Both the position numbers and the translations under genes were made by a program. 37,224 nucleotides of DNA from assembly GCF_000282135.1 (NCBI RefSeq), contig NZ_AKJW01000013.1, positions 1 through 37,224 of the forward strand, in the 5' to 3' direction. The notes beneath the pieces are model-generated. The model saw only the letters and a list, made by a program, of their open reading frames with translations. It did no database searches and was not told where the DNA came from. The stretch comes from Herbaspirillum sp. CF444 (GTDB lineage Bacteria; Pseudomonadota; Gammaproteobacteria; Burkholderiales; Burkholderiaceae_D). Positions 25,592 through 33,016 of this stretch are shown here, piece by piece; the first letter of the stretch is position 1, and every line of letters starts with the position of its first letter.

Positions 25592-25894
25592 GTTTTTTCA
25601 GTGTTCAAATCCGCTTGAGCACGGATTCGCCTACTTTAAAGACCAAGGCCATTGTCGTGGAACGAATAAAAAACCATATCAATATGCGCTTTGTGCACTT
25701 GCTTTGCGCATGCCGCTATTTTGCGGACCGGATACGCCGGCATTCCATATTTGATTTTCAACTTTAAGAACTCGTTTTTATTCGTTTTATTTCAAATTAA
25801 CGGATCGTACATTCGTATCCACGGCTTGTTGTTGTCTATCGCCACCAAAATGACCGCAATTCCGTACCGTCAGAACAATCATCGAGGTCTTCTT
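25592..25894. promoter_or_regulatory. Divergent regulatory region, thiol-uptake operon versus encapsulin operon
   Basis: No gene is supported in these 303 AT-rich bases. CGAATAAAAA (25663-25672) and its reverse complement TTTTTATTCG (25775-25784) are about 100 bp apart. CGTTTTTATT (25773-25782) is followed at one helical turn by CGTTTTATTT (25783-25792). CATATCAATATGCGC (25675-25689), ATACGCCG...CATATTTGATTTT (25732-25758) and ACATTCGTAT (25809-25818) recur upstream of other sulfur operons. No consensus -35/-10 pair is clear. GAGG near 25885 is the ribosome binding site of the rhodanese gene. Confidence 0.55.
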
Positions 25895-26404
25895 ATGTCC
25901 GCAGCCAACGCATTTGCATCCGCAGTTACATCCGCCGTTACCCCTTCACTCCCGTCGGCCCTGCCGCAGGAACTCGCATCGATCAAGGCGCATGCCGAAT
26001 CCGCCGGCCAGCCGTTCGCCGGGGGTGTCGCTCCGGCCCTGGCCTGGCAGCTTTTTTCCGAGCACAAGGTATTGCTGGTGGACGTGCGTTCGAACGAAGA
26101 GCGCAAGTTCGTCGGCCACGTCCCGGACAGCGTCCATGTGCCTTGGGCGACCGGCACCGCGCTCACGCGCAACCCGCGCTTCGTGCGCGAGCTGGAAAGC
26201 AAGATCGGCGGCAAGGACGTCGTCGCGCTGCTGCTGTGCCGCAGCGGCAAGCGTTCCGCGCTGGCGGCCGAAGCGGCAACCAAGGCGGGTTTCACCTGTA
26301 TTTTCAATGTGCTGGAAGGTTTCGAGGGCGAAATCGATGCACGGCAACAGCGCGGCAAGGCCGACGGCTGGCGCTTCCACGGCTTGCCGTGGGTTCAGGA
26401 TTAA
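25895..26404 (+). CDS. Single-domain rhodanese, first gene of the encapsulin operon
   Basis: A 169-residue sulfurtransferase. The rhodanese domain spans about 44-165: LLVDVRSNEERKFVGHVP (from 60), the active loop LLCRSGKRS with Cys115, and the end motif NVLEGFEGEI. Residues 1-42 are Ala/Ser/Pro-rich and probably disordered, with no signal peptide. I chose the ATG at 25895, with GAGG about 8 bp upstream; the frame is open further but reads as low-complexity AT-rich sequence. Rhodaneses pass sulfane sulfur to thiols, cyanide or carriers. Together with SAT and cysteine desulfurase it would connect cysteine sulfur to persulfide or S0 pools. The gap to the SAT gene is 97 bp. Confidence 0.88.
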   Translation: MSAANAFASAVTSAVTPSLPSALPQELASIKAHAESAGQPFAGGVAPALAWQLFSEHKVLLVDVRSNEERKFVGHVPDSVHVPWATGTALTRNPRFVRELESKIGGKDVVALLLCRSGKRSALAAEAATKAGFTCIFNVLEGFEGEIDARQQRGKADGWRFHGLPWVQD

Positions 26405-26501
26405 GTGCTTTCCCGACACGACCGCCTGTTTGCAACGGACCTCTTGGCTTGAGAACACCGGCAGCATGATCGGCACCACCGTTTTTGCATAAAGGAATCC
26501 T

Positions 26502-27425
26502 GTGGCAACTTTTGACATCACCAACATCGTGCAATCCTTGCACGAGGCGCGTCACAGCTGGCGCCAGGCGCAACGCCGCGCCAGCGAACCGGGCGGACGC
26601 GAGTTTCCTTCACGCGATGCGCTCGCGGCCATCGTCGAGAGCCTGAAGGGCGTACTCTTTCCCATGCGCCTGGGACCGCCGGACCTGCGCCAGGAAAGCG
26701 AAGACTTCCATGTCGCGCATGCGCTTGACGCCGCGTTGCACTCCCTGTTGAAACAAGTTCATCTGGAGCTGAAGTACAGCGCCGGACTGCACGGTGCAAC
26801 AGACCGCAATATCGACGAAGACGCACTGGCCGCGACCAGGACCTTCGGCGCCGCCCTGCCGACGATACGCACCCTGCTCGACAGCGACGTGCTGGCCGCG
26901 TACCAGGGCGACCCTGCCGCGCGCAGCGTCGACGAGGTCTTGCTGTGCTATCCCGGCGTGCTGGCGATGATTCACTATCGCCTGGGACATCAGCTCTACG
27001 CTCTCGGCCTCCCTCTGCTCGCACGCATCGTCGCGGAACTCGCGCACGGCGCCACCGGCATCGACATCCATCCCGGCGCCAGGATCGGCGCCGGCTTCTT
27101 CATCGACCATGGCACCGGCGTCGTCATCGGCGAGACCGCCGTCATCGGCGAACGCGTGCGGGTCTATCAGGCGGTGACGCTGGGCGCCAAACGCTTCCCG
27201 ACCGATGCCGAAGGCAACCTGCAAAAAGGACTGCCGCGTCATCCGGTGGTGGAAGACGATGTCGTGATCTATGCGGGCGCGACCATTCTCGGCCGCATCA
27301 CGCTCGGCAAGGGCGCGGTCATCGGCGGCAATGTCTGGCTCACGCATGACGTCCCGCCGGGCGGCCGGATCGCCCAGGCCGAATCGCGCGAAGGCGCCTT
27401 CGCCAACAGCATCGGCGCAAGCTGA
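26502..27425 (+). CDS. cysE: Serine O-acetyltransferase (EpsC/SAT type)
   Basis: Makes O-acetylserine from serine and acetyl-CoA, the committed step to cysteine. The 307-residue protein has an alpha-helical N-terminal half and a left-handed beta-helix of hexapeptide repeats from about 183: ATGIDIHPGARIGAGFFIDHG (core IDIHPGARIGAGFFIDHGTG, with H190 and H203), VVIGETAVIGERVRVYQAVTLGAKRF (core IGETAVIG, VTLGAKRF) and KGLPRHPVVEDDVVIYAGA. It is the longer EpsC-like type common beside encapsulin and cysteine desulfurase genes. The GTG start has AAGGA 5 bp upstream. The product, with sulfide, would feed a CysK-type synthase; no such synthase gene is in the window. Followed by the XRE gene with a short gap. 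Confidence 0.9.
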   Translation: MATFDITNIVQSLHEARHSWRQAQRRASEPGGREFPSRDALAAIVESLKGVLFPMRLGPPDLRQESEDFHVAHALDAALHSLLKQVHLELKYSAGLHGATDRNIDEDALAATRTFGAALPTIRTLLDSDVLAAYQGDPAARSVDEVLLCYPGVLAMIHYRLGHQLYALGLPLLARIVAELAHGATGIDIHPGARIGAGFFIDHGTGVVIGETAVIGERVRVYQAVTLGAKRFPTDAEGNLQKGLPRHPVVEDDVVIYAGATILGRITLGKGAVIGGNVWLTHDVPPGGRIAQAESREGAFANSIGAS

Positions 27426-27445
27426 CGATGTATGACTAATGCGAT

Positions 27446-27450
27446 AAGGA
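27446..27450 (+). promoter_or_regulatory. Shine-Dalgarno site deciding the XRE start
   Basis: AAGGA lies directly against an ATG at 27451 but 9 bp from the ATG at 27460. Ribosomes need a spacer, so 27460 is the better start, removing three residues. Confidence 0.65.
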
Positions 27451-27459
27451 ATGCCTGAC

Positions 27460-27807
27460 ATGAGCGAGAAGAATTATTCCAGGAAATCGCCCTTGAGCGA
27501 GTCGAAACTCCCTTTGTCCGAAGGCGGCGACGGCGTCGCCAGCGCGCTGGTGCAAAGTTTCGGCATCGGTGTAAGACAGCTGCGCGAAGCGCAAGGATGG
27601 TCGCAAGAGCGGTTGGCCGAGAACTCGAACCTGAACCGTTCCTACATCGGCGAAATAGAACGCGGTTGCGCCATCGCCTCGCTGGTTACCGTGGAGAAAC
27701 TGGCGTCCGCGCTGAAACTGACGCCGTCCGCGCTGGTCACTCGCGGAGAGGCAATCAGCCAAATGAATCTGGTGCGCGGCATCAAGTTGATGGCTATAGC
27801 ATGTTGA
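27460..27807 (+). CDS. XRE-family transcriptional regulator within the encapsulin operon
   Basis: A 115-residue DNA-binding protein. Residues about 36-92 are a Cro/C1-type helix-turn-helix: VRQLREAQGWSQERLAENSN, then LNRSYIGEIERG with the recognition helix, and LVTVEKLASALKLTPSAL. Residues 1-25 are Ser/Lys-rich and probably flexible; no effector domain follows. It lies between the SAT and encapsulin genes on the same strand, so it could regulate its own operon, the divergent thiol operon, or other sulfur genes. I cannot name an effector or an operator with confidence. The 79 bp to the shell gene contain no terminator, only a short T run. Confidence 0.85.
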   Translation: MSEKNYSRKSPLSESKLPLSEGGDGVASALVQSFGIGVRQLREAQGWSQERLAENSNLNRSYIGEIERGCAIASLVTVEKLASALKLTPSALVTRGEAISQMNLVRGIKLMAIAC

Positions 27808-27886
27808 GCCGACAAGGCTGAACCGCCACACTTTGCCGGTCGTTTTTCAGTCTCACTTTTTTAACCCCACATGAATTGGAGTCACG

Positions 27887-28819
27887 ATGTCGGCAACAGT
27901 TGGCGGTACCACCGCGCTTGGCGATAACGCAGCAAGGCAACTAGCAAACGCAACCAAAACCGTACCTCAGCTGGAAACCATCAGCCCACGCTGGCTGACG
28001 CATCTGTTGCAATGGGTGCCTGTCGAAGCCGGTATCTATCGGCTCAACAAGGTCAAGAATCCGGAGTCGATCAAGGTCACCTGCACCGCGCGCGAAGAAG
28101 AAAACCAGCTGCCGCGCACTTTCGTCGACTACGAAGAAAATCCGCGCGAGTATTACCTCAATGCGGTGTCGACCGTGCTCGACGTGCACACCCGCGTGTC
28201 CGACCTGTACAGCAGCCCGCACGACCAGATCAAGGAACAGCTGCGCCTGACCATCGAGACCATCAAGGAAAATCAGGAAAGCGAACTGATCAACAATCCC
28301 GACTACGGCCTGCTGGCGCAAGTCACGGACGAACAGCGCATCTTCCCGCTGACCGGCGCGCCGACGCCTGACGATCTCGACGAGCTGCTGACCAAGGTCT
28401 GGAAGGAACCCGCCTTCTTCCTGACCCATCCGCTGGCGATTGCCGCCTTCGGCCGCGAAGCGACCCGCCGCGGTACGCCGCCGCCGACCGTCAGCCTGTT
28501 CGGTTCGCAATTCATCACCTGGCGCGGTATTCCGCTGATCCCTTCGGACAAGGTACCGGTTGCCGACGGCAAGAGCAAGATCCTGCTGCTGCGCGTGGGC
28601 GACAAGCGCCAGGGCGTGGTCGGTCTGTTCCAGCCGGGTCTGCCGGGTGAGCAAAGCCCGGGCTTGTCGGTGCGCTTCATGGGCATCAACAACCATGCGA
28701 TTTCGTCGTACCTGATCTCGCTGTACTGCTCGCTCGCGGTGTTGACCACCGATGCGCTGGCGGTGCTCGACGACGTCGAAATCGGCAAGTACCACGACTA
28801 TCCCGACACCTACAAATAA
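27887..28819 (+). CDS. srpI: Family 2A encapsulin shell protein (SrpI-like)
   Basis: A 310-residue HK97-fold shell protein of the SrpI-like family. I recognise TISPRWLTHLLQWVPVEAGIYRLNKV (core SPRWLTHLLQWVPVEAGIYR, about 36-55), ENPREYYLNAVSTVLDVHTRVSDLY (core REYYLNAVSTVLDVHTRVSD), HPLAIAAFGREATRRGTPPPTV and LLRVGDKRQGVVGLFQPGLPGEQ-type text. Length fits the family 2A shell. GGAG 7 bp before the ATG is the ribosome binding site. Known family 2A shells self-assemble into icosahedral compartments and take up cysteine desulfurase by its disordered N terminus. That gene starts 8 bp downstream here, a strong contextual match. Codon use and GC resemble the surroundings, so there is no sign of recent transfer. 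Confidence 0.94.
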   Translation: MSATVGGTTALGDNAARQLANATKTVPQLETISPRWLTHLLQWVPVEAGIYRLNKVKNPESIKVTCTAREEENQLPRTFVDYEENPREYYLNAVSTVLDVHTRVSDLYSSPHDQIKEQLRLTIETIKENQESELINNPDYGLLAQVTDEQRIFPLTGAPTPDDLDELLTKVWKEPAFFLTHPLAIAAFGREATRRGTPPPTVSLFGSQFITWRGIPLIPSDKVPVADGKSKILLLRVGDKRQGVVGLFQPGLPGEQSPGLSVRFMGINNHAISSYLISLYCSLAVLTTDALAVLDDVEIGKYHDYPDTYK

Positions 28820-28827
28820 GCCGCGAC

Positions 28828-30813
28828 GTGAGCCTACTTTCGCCCTCCACCTCCCTGCCGGCGAGTCAGCCCGCCGGCGTTCCAGAACCGTCCGGCGCGC
28901 CGTTCGATCCGGCCGTGCTGGCGCGCCTGGCGACCGAGTTCTTTGCTGCGCCGCCAGCCCCGCCGTTTGCGCCGCATGGCGTGCAGGCGCCCGGCAATAT
29001 CGCGCCGCCGGGTTCACCACTGGTGAGTCCGGCAGGTTTCGGCCCCAGCGTTCCCGGCACGCCGATTCCGCAAGGGCAGATTCCCGGCACCAACCTGATA
29101 CCGGCATCGCCCACGCAGGTGCTGTCGCTGGGCAACCGGGCGCCGGCGCTGGCCCCGGTTGCGCCGGCCGGCAACGGCGTTCCGGACAAGATCCTCAGCG
29201 CCATACCGGCTTATGAGCCGCGTACCAGTGGCGCCTTGCTGGGCGTGCCGGAATCGGTGGGCGACACGCGGCCGCAAACCGGTGCATCGCCATATTATTT
29301 TCTAAGCGATGCCTATGGCCAGCCCGGCGCAATCCCCGCATCGACGGCGACGCCGGATGCACACCTGCCCGCGCCGTCGATCCCGGAACATCGCAGCCTG
29401 ACCGCGCCGCCGGCTACCGGGATTCCCGGTGCCGCGTCGTCTGCATCGTCGCCGGCGCAATCACCCTCGCCATCCACGACGCCGCAGTATTACTTCGTCG
29501 ATTCGGTGGTGCTGCCCAGCGGCTACGTCACGCCGGCCAAGGCACAACCGCACGCGACAGTGCCGCTGGCCGGCGGCGATCGTCATCCGCCGTTCGACGT
29601 GCATGCGGTGCGGCGCGACTTTCCGATTCTGCAGGAGCGCGTCAACGGCCGCCAACTGGTCTGGTTCGATAACGCGGCAACGACGCACAAGCCGCAGTCC
29701 GTGATCGACCGCATCAGCCATTTCTACGAGCACGAAAACTCGAACATCCACCGCGCCGCGCATGAACTGGCCGCGCGCGCCACCGATGCTTACGAAGGTG
29801 CGCGTGAGCGGGTGCGGCGCTTCATCAATGCGCCTGACGTCAACGAAGTCATTTTCGTCCGGGGCACCACCGAAGCCATCAACCTGGTGGCCAAGAGCTG
29901 GGGCGCGCAGCATGTCGGCGAAGGCGACGAGATCATCGTGTCGAATCTCGAACATCACGCCAACATCGTGCCGTGGCAACAGCTGGCCGCCGCCAAGGGC
30001 GCGAAGCTGCGCGTGATTCCGGTGGACGATTCGGGCCAGGTGTTGCTGGACGAGTATCGCAAGCTGCTCAACGATCGCACCAAAATCGTCGCCATCACGC
30101 AGGTCTCCAATGCGCTCGGCACCGTCACGCCGGTCAAGGAAATCGTGGAGCTGGCCCATCGCGCCGGCGCCAAGGCGCTGGTCGACGGTGCGCAGTCGGT
30201 GTCGCACATGCGCGTCGACGTGCAGGATCTGGGCGCGGACTTCTTCGTCTTCTCGGGCCACAAGGTGTTCGGTCCGACCGGCATCGGCGTGGTCTGGGGC
30301 AAACGCGAGGTACTCGAAGACATGCCGCCGTGGCAAGGCGGCGGCAACATGATCGCCGACGTGACGTTCGAGAAGACGGTGTTCCAGCCGATTCCCAACA
30401 AGTTTGAAGCAGGCACGGGCAACATCGCCGACGCGGTGGGATTGGGCGCCGCCATCGACTACGTCCACAAGATCGGCATCGAAAACATCGCCCGCTATGA
30501 GCATGACCTGCTGGTCTACGGCATGCAGCAGCTGCGCGAAATCAAGGGCGTGCGCCTGATCGGCACCGCCGACGACAAGGCCAGCGTGATGTCCTTCGTG
30601 CTGGCCGGCTACAGCACCGAGGAAGTCGGCCATGCGCTCAATGAAGAAAGCATCGCCGTGCGCACCGGCCATCATTGCGCCCAGCCGATTCTGCGCCGCT
30701 TCGGCGTTGAAACGACGGTGCGGCCGTCACTGGCTTTTTACAATACCTTCGACGAAATCGACCGTCTTGCGACGGTCGTCAGAAGGCTCGCCTCGCAACG
30801 GCGAGCAGGCTAG
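28828..30813 (+). CDS. Encapsulin cargo cysteine desulfurase with long disordered N terminus
   Basis: A 661-residue SufS-type cysteine desulfurase fused to an extension. Residues 1-255 are Pro/Ala/Ser/Gly-rich and probably disordered, with two similar motifs, YYFLSDAYGQPG (156-167) and YYFVDSVVLPSG (221-232), and other conserved-looking patches at PDKILSAIPAY and GALLGVPES. The catalytic part starts about 257 (VHAVRRDFPILQERVNG). SGHKVFGPTGIG has the PLP Lys479 and RTGHHCAQP the persulfide Cys617; LEHHANIVPWQ is the usual substrate loop. About 405 residues of catalytic domain match SufS. The enzyme converts cysteine to alanine plus enzyme-bound sulfur. The GTG start is 8 bp after the shell stop, with no good ribosome binding site, so it is likely coupled. 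The extension is the expected cargo-loading domain. Confidence 0.94.
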   Translation: MSLLSPSTSLPASQPAGVPEPSGAPFDPAVLARLATEFFAAPPAPPFAPHGVQAPGNIAPPGSPLVSPAGFGPSVPGTPIPQGQIPGTNLIPASPTQVLSLGNRAPALAPVAPAGNGVPDKILSAIPAYEPRTSGALLGVPESVGDTRPQTGASPYYFLSDAYGQPGAIPASTATPDAHLPAPSIPEHRSLTAPPATGIPGAASSASSPAQSPSPSTTPQYYFVDSVVLPSGYVTPAKAQPHATVPLAGGDRHPPFDVHAVRRDFPILQERVNGRQLVWFDNAATTHKPQSVIDRISHFYEHENSNIHRAAHELAARATDAYEGARERVRRFINAPDVNEVIFVRGTTEAINLVAKSWGAQHVGEGDEIIVSNLEHHANIVPWQQLAAAKGAKLRVIPVDDSGQVLLDEYRKLLNDRTKIVAITQVSNALGTVTPVKEIVELAHRAGAKALVDGAQSVSHMRVDVQDLGADFFVFSGHKVFGPTGIGVVWGKREVLEDMPPWQGGGNMIADVTFEKTVFQPIPNKFEAGTGNIADAVGLGAAIDYVHKIGIENIARYEHDLLVYGMQQLREIKGVRLIGTADDKASVMSFVLAGYSTEEVGHALNEESIAVRTGHHCAQPILRRFGVETTVRPSLAFYNTFDEIDRLATVVRRLASQRRAG

Positions 30814-30838
30814 ACGAGCAATCTGAAGTCTGTTGTCG

Positions 30839-30874
30839 ACGCGGTCATGTCCCAAGGCATGACCGCGTTTTTTT
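30839..30874 (+). terminator. Rho-independent terminator of the encapsulin operon
   Basis: ACGCGGTCATG (30839-30849) and CATGACCGCGT (30858-30868) form a perfect 11-bp stem with an eight-base loop, followed by a run of seven T (30868-30874). It starts 26 bp after the desulfurase stop. Confidence 0.93.
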
Positions 30875-31162
30875 ACGTCTCGAATAGCGTTCGGTTAAGT
30901 CCACCTCTGTGTTTAGCCGTCGTCCCGGCGAAAGTCAGGACGACAGCAACACCTAGCATGCCGTGAGGCAGACCAGCTTCACGCTTAACTGACAGGCATT
31001 GCAAACCAGGCCGGCAGTTTTTCCGTTGACTCATCTGCCGTCCCCACCCCCGCCAGCGCATCCGTGCGCGCATCCATCGCATATGCATAGCCGGAAATAT
31101 TCGTATTGCCGCGCAAACGCGACTTTTATACTCGGACGACTATCCACTTCGTCATCCATAAA
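30875..31162. promoter_or_regulatory. Intergenic region and probable tauABC promoter
   Basis: No gene is supported. A small hairpin lies at 30919-30944. TATACT at 31127-31132 is a good -10 hexamer, with TATTGC (31104-31109) as a poor -35 at 17 bp. ATATTCGTATTGCC (31097-31110) matches the ATTCGTAT core upstream of the encapsulin operon. A 71-codon minus-strand frame here overlaps the hairpin and looks like chance. Confidence 0.4.
30919..30944. repeat. REP-like palindrome
   Basis: GTCGTCC (30919-30925) and GGACGAC (30938-30944) pair around CCGGCGAAAGTCA-type loop sequence. The CCGGCGAAAG core resembles intergenic palindromes common in proteobacterial genomes. Only one copy is in the window, so the repeat status is inferred. 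Confidence 0.4.
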
Positions 31163-32176
31163 ATGAAAAAAACTCTGCACGCTCTGGTATTCAGTTTACT
31201 CGCCACATCCGCCGTCCTGACGGCAAACGCCGTCGCGCAAAACAAGGAAGTCGTCATCGCCTATCAGGACATGGTGGTGCCATGGCGCTACGCGCAAGAC
31301 GCGCAAACGCTGGAGCAAAAGACCGGCTACAAGGTCACCTTCCGCAAGCTGGCCAGCGGCGCCGACGTGATCCGTGCGCTGGCGTCCGGTTCGGTGCAGA
31401 TCGGCGAAGCAGGGTCGGCGCCGATTGCGTCGGGCTTGTCGCAAGGACTGGAGATCGAATTGTTCTGGATCCTCGACAACATCAACGACGCGGAAGCGCT
31501 GGTGGTGCGCAACGGCAGCAACGTCAAGAACCTGGCCGATCTGAAGGACAAGCGTATCGCGGTGCCCTTCGTTTCCACTTCGCATTTCCATACCCTGCTG
31601 GCGCTGGAAAACGCCAAGGTCGATCCGCGCAGCGTGAAGATCCTGAACATGCGTCCGCCTGAGATCGCTGCAGCATGGGAACGCGGCGACATCGACGGCA
31701 CCTTCATCTGGGATCCGGTGCTGGCCAAGGTCAAGAAGAACGGCCAGGTGCTGATCACCTCCGGCGAGATCGCCAAACAAACCGGCAAAGCGACCTTTGA
31801 CGGCATCGTCGTGAGCAAGACGTTCGCGCGCCAGAACGATGCCTTCCTGACCGAATTCGTGAAGACGCTGGCCGCGACCGACGACAGCTATCGTCGCAAC
31901 AAGGCGGCGTGGACTGCGGATTCACCGCAGGTCAAAGCCGTTGCGAAATGGTCCGGCGCGGAAGCCGCGGAAGTGCCTGCCAGCCTGGCTCTGTATGAGT
32001 TCCCGACACTGGAACAACAGGCATCGGCCCAATGGCTGGGCGGCGGCGCGGCCAAATCGCTGGCTGCCACTGCCGCGTTCCTGAAAACCCAGGGCACCAT
32101 CCAGACCGTCTTGCCGGATTACAGCACAGGAGTCAATGCAACATGGGTACGCAAAGCAACAACAGCAGTACGCTGA
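31163..32176 (+). CDS. tauA: TauA-like taurine/sulfonate-binding protein
   Basis: Periplasmic binding protein of 337 residues. A Sec signal peptide, [20 protein letters not shown], ends near AVA (25). Strong TauA-type text follows: [28 protein letters not shown] (core [18 protein letters not shown]), [19 protein letters not shown] and [21 protein letters not shown]. The start at 31163 (MKK) is chosen for the signal peptide; the frame extends 19 codons further. No strong ribosome binding site is visible. The 3' end overlaps the ATPase gene by 34 bp. No taurine dioxygenase gene (tauD) is nearby, so taurine as substrate is uncertain; another sulfonate is possible. Confidence 0.88.
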   Translation: MKKTLHALVFSLLATSAVLTANAVAQNKEVVIAYQDMVVPWRYAQDAQTLEQKTGYKVTFRKLASGADVIRALASGSVQIGEAGSAPIASGLSQGLEIELFWILDNINDAEALVVRNGSNVKNLADLKDKRIAVPFVSTSHFHTLLALENAKVDPRSVKILNMRPPEIAAAWERGDIDGTFIWDPVLAKVKKNGQVLITSGEIAKQTGKATFDGIVVSKTFARQNDAFLTEFVKTLAATDDSYRRNKAAWTADSPQVKAVAKWSGAEAAEVPASLALYEFPTLEQQASAQWLGGGAAKSLAATAAFLKTQGTIQTVLPDYSTGVNATWVRKATTAVR

Positions 32177-32979
32177 TCCCTCCGGCTGTACGGACGCAAA
32201 CCGGCGGCCGGCTCGACATACGCCGGCTGTCGGTGCGTTTTGCATCGGCGGCCCGGGACGAGGCGCTGGCCTTGTCCCATGTCGATTTGTCGATCGCGCC
32301 GGGAGAATTCGTGGTCGCGCTCGGGCCTTCCGGCTGCGGCAAGACCACCTTGTTGAATTGCCTCGCCGGCTTCGTGCAGGCGTCGCAAGGCGAAGCCTTG
32401 CTTGACGACGTGGCGATCACCGGCCCCAGCCCCGAACTGGGCGTGGTGTTTCAGAAACATGCCCTGCTGCCGTGGCTGAACGTGGTCGACAATGTCGCGC
32501 TTGGTTTGCGCTTTCGCGGCATCGCGCGCAGCGAACGCAGCGCCGTCGCGCTGGAAAAACTGCGTCTGGTCGGACTGGAGCAATTTGCGCAATCGCCGGT
32601 GTATCAATTATCCGGCGGCATGCAGCAGCGCGTCGGCATCGCCCGCGCGCTGGCCAACGATCCGCGCGTGCTGCTGATGGATGAGCCGATGGGCGCGCTC
32701 GACGCCTTGACGCGCGAGTCGATACAGGAGCTGCTGGTCAAGGTCTGGCAGCGTACCGGCAAGACCGTTTTCTTCATCACGCACAGTGTCGAGGAGGCGC
32801 TCTTCCTCGGTTCGCGCGTGATCGTCATGTCGCCTCGCCCGGGGCGGATCGACCACCAGTTCGAGCTGCCTTTTTCGCGCGACTATCTGGCGTCGGGCGA
32901 TGCACGCGCGGTCAAGTCGTCGCCGGATTTCATCGCCTGGCGGGAACGTCTGCTGCAACTTGTGCATCATTCTTCCTGA
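32143..32979 (+). CDS. tauB: TauB-like ABC transporter ATPase
   Basis: A 278-residue ATPase. Walker A GPSGCGKT (61-68), Q-loop [21 protein letters not shown] (core [15 protein letters not shown]), signature LSGGM (156-160), Walker B VLLMDEP (176-182) and [23 protein letters not shown] is typical of TauB/SsuB. The start at 32143 has AGGAG at 32128-32132, 10 bp upstream; it lies inside the 3' end of tauA, giving a 34-bp overlap. The open frame extends further upstream without similarity. It powers uptake through the adjacent permease. Confidence 0.9.
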   Translation: MGTQSNNSSTLIPPAVRTQTGGRLDIRRLSVRFASAARDEALALSHVDLSIAPGEFVVALGPSGCGKTTLLNCLAGFVQASQGEALLDDVAITGPSPELGVVFQKHALLPWLNVVDNVALGLRFRGIARSERSAVALEKLRLVGLEQFAQSPVYQLSGGMQQRVGIARALANDPRVLLMDEPMGALDALTRESIQELLVKVWQRTGKTVFFITHSVEEALFLGSRVIVMSPRPGRIDHQFELPFSRDYLASGDARAVKSSPDFIAWRERLLQLVHHSS

Positions 32980-33016
32980 TTTTCTGATCGTTCCAAACAC
33001 CCCAGGGCTCCGGATC

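Noticed and set aside
27808..27886. Separate promoter or terminator between the XRE and shell genes
   Set aside because: Only a short T run is present, with no hairpin and no -35/-10 pair; co-transcription is simpler.
28828..29590. The Pro/Ala-rich desulfurase extension as a frameshift or annotation artefact
   Set aside because: The frame is continuous with the catalytic domain, has no better internal start, and such extensions are known in encapsulin-linked desulfurases.
30873..31088. 71-codon minus-strand open frame between the encapsulin operon and tauA
   Set aside because: It overlaps the terminator tail and the palindrome, has no ribosome binding site and resembles no protein I know.
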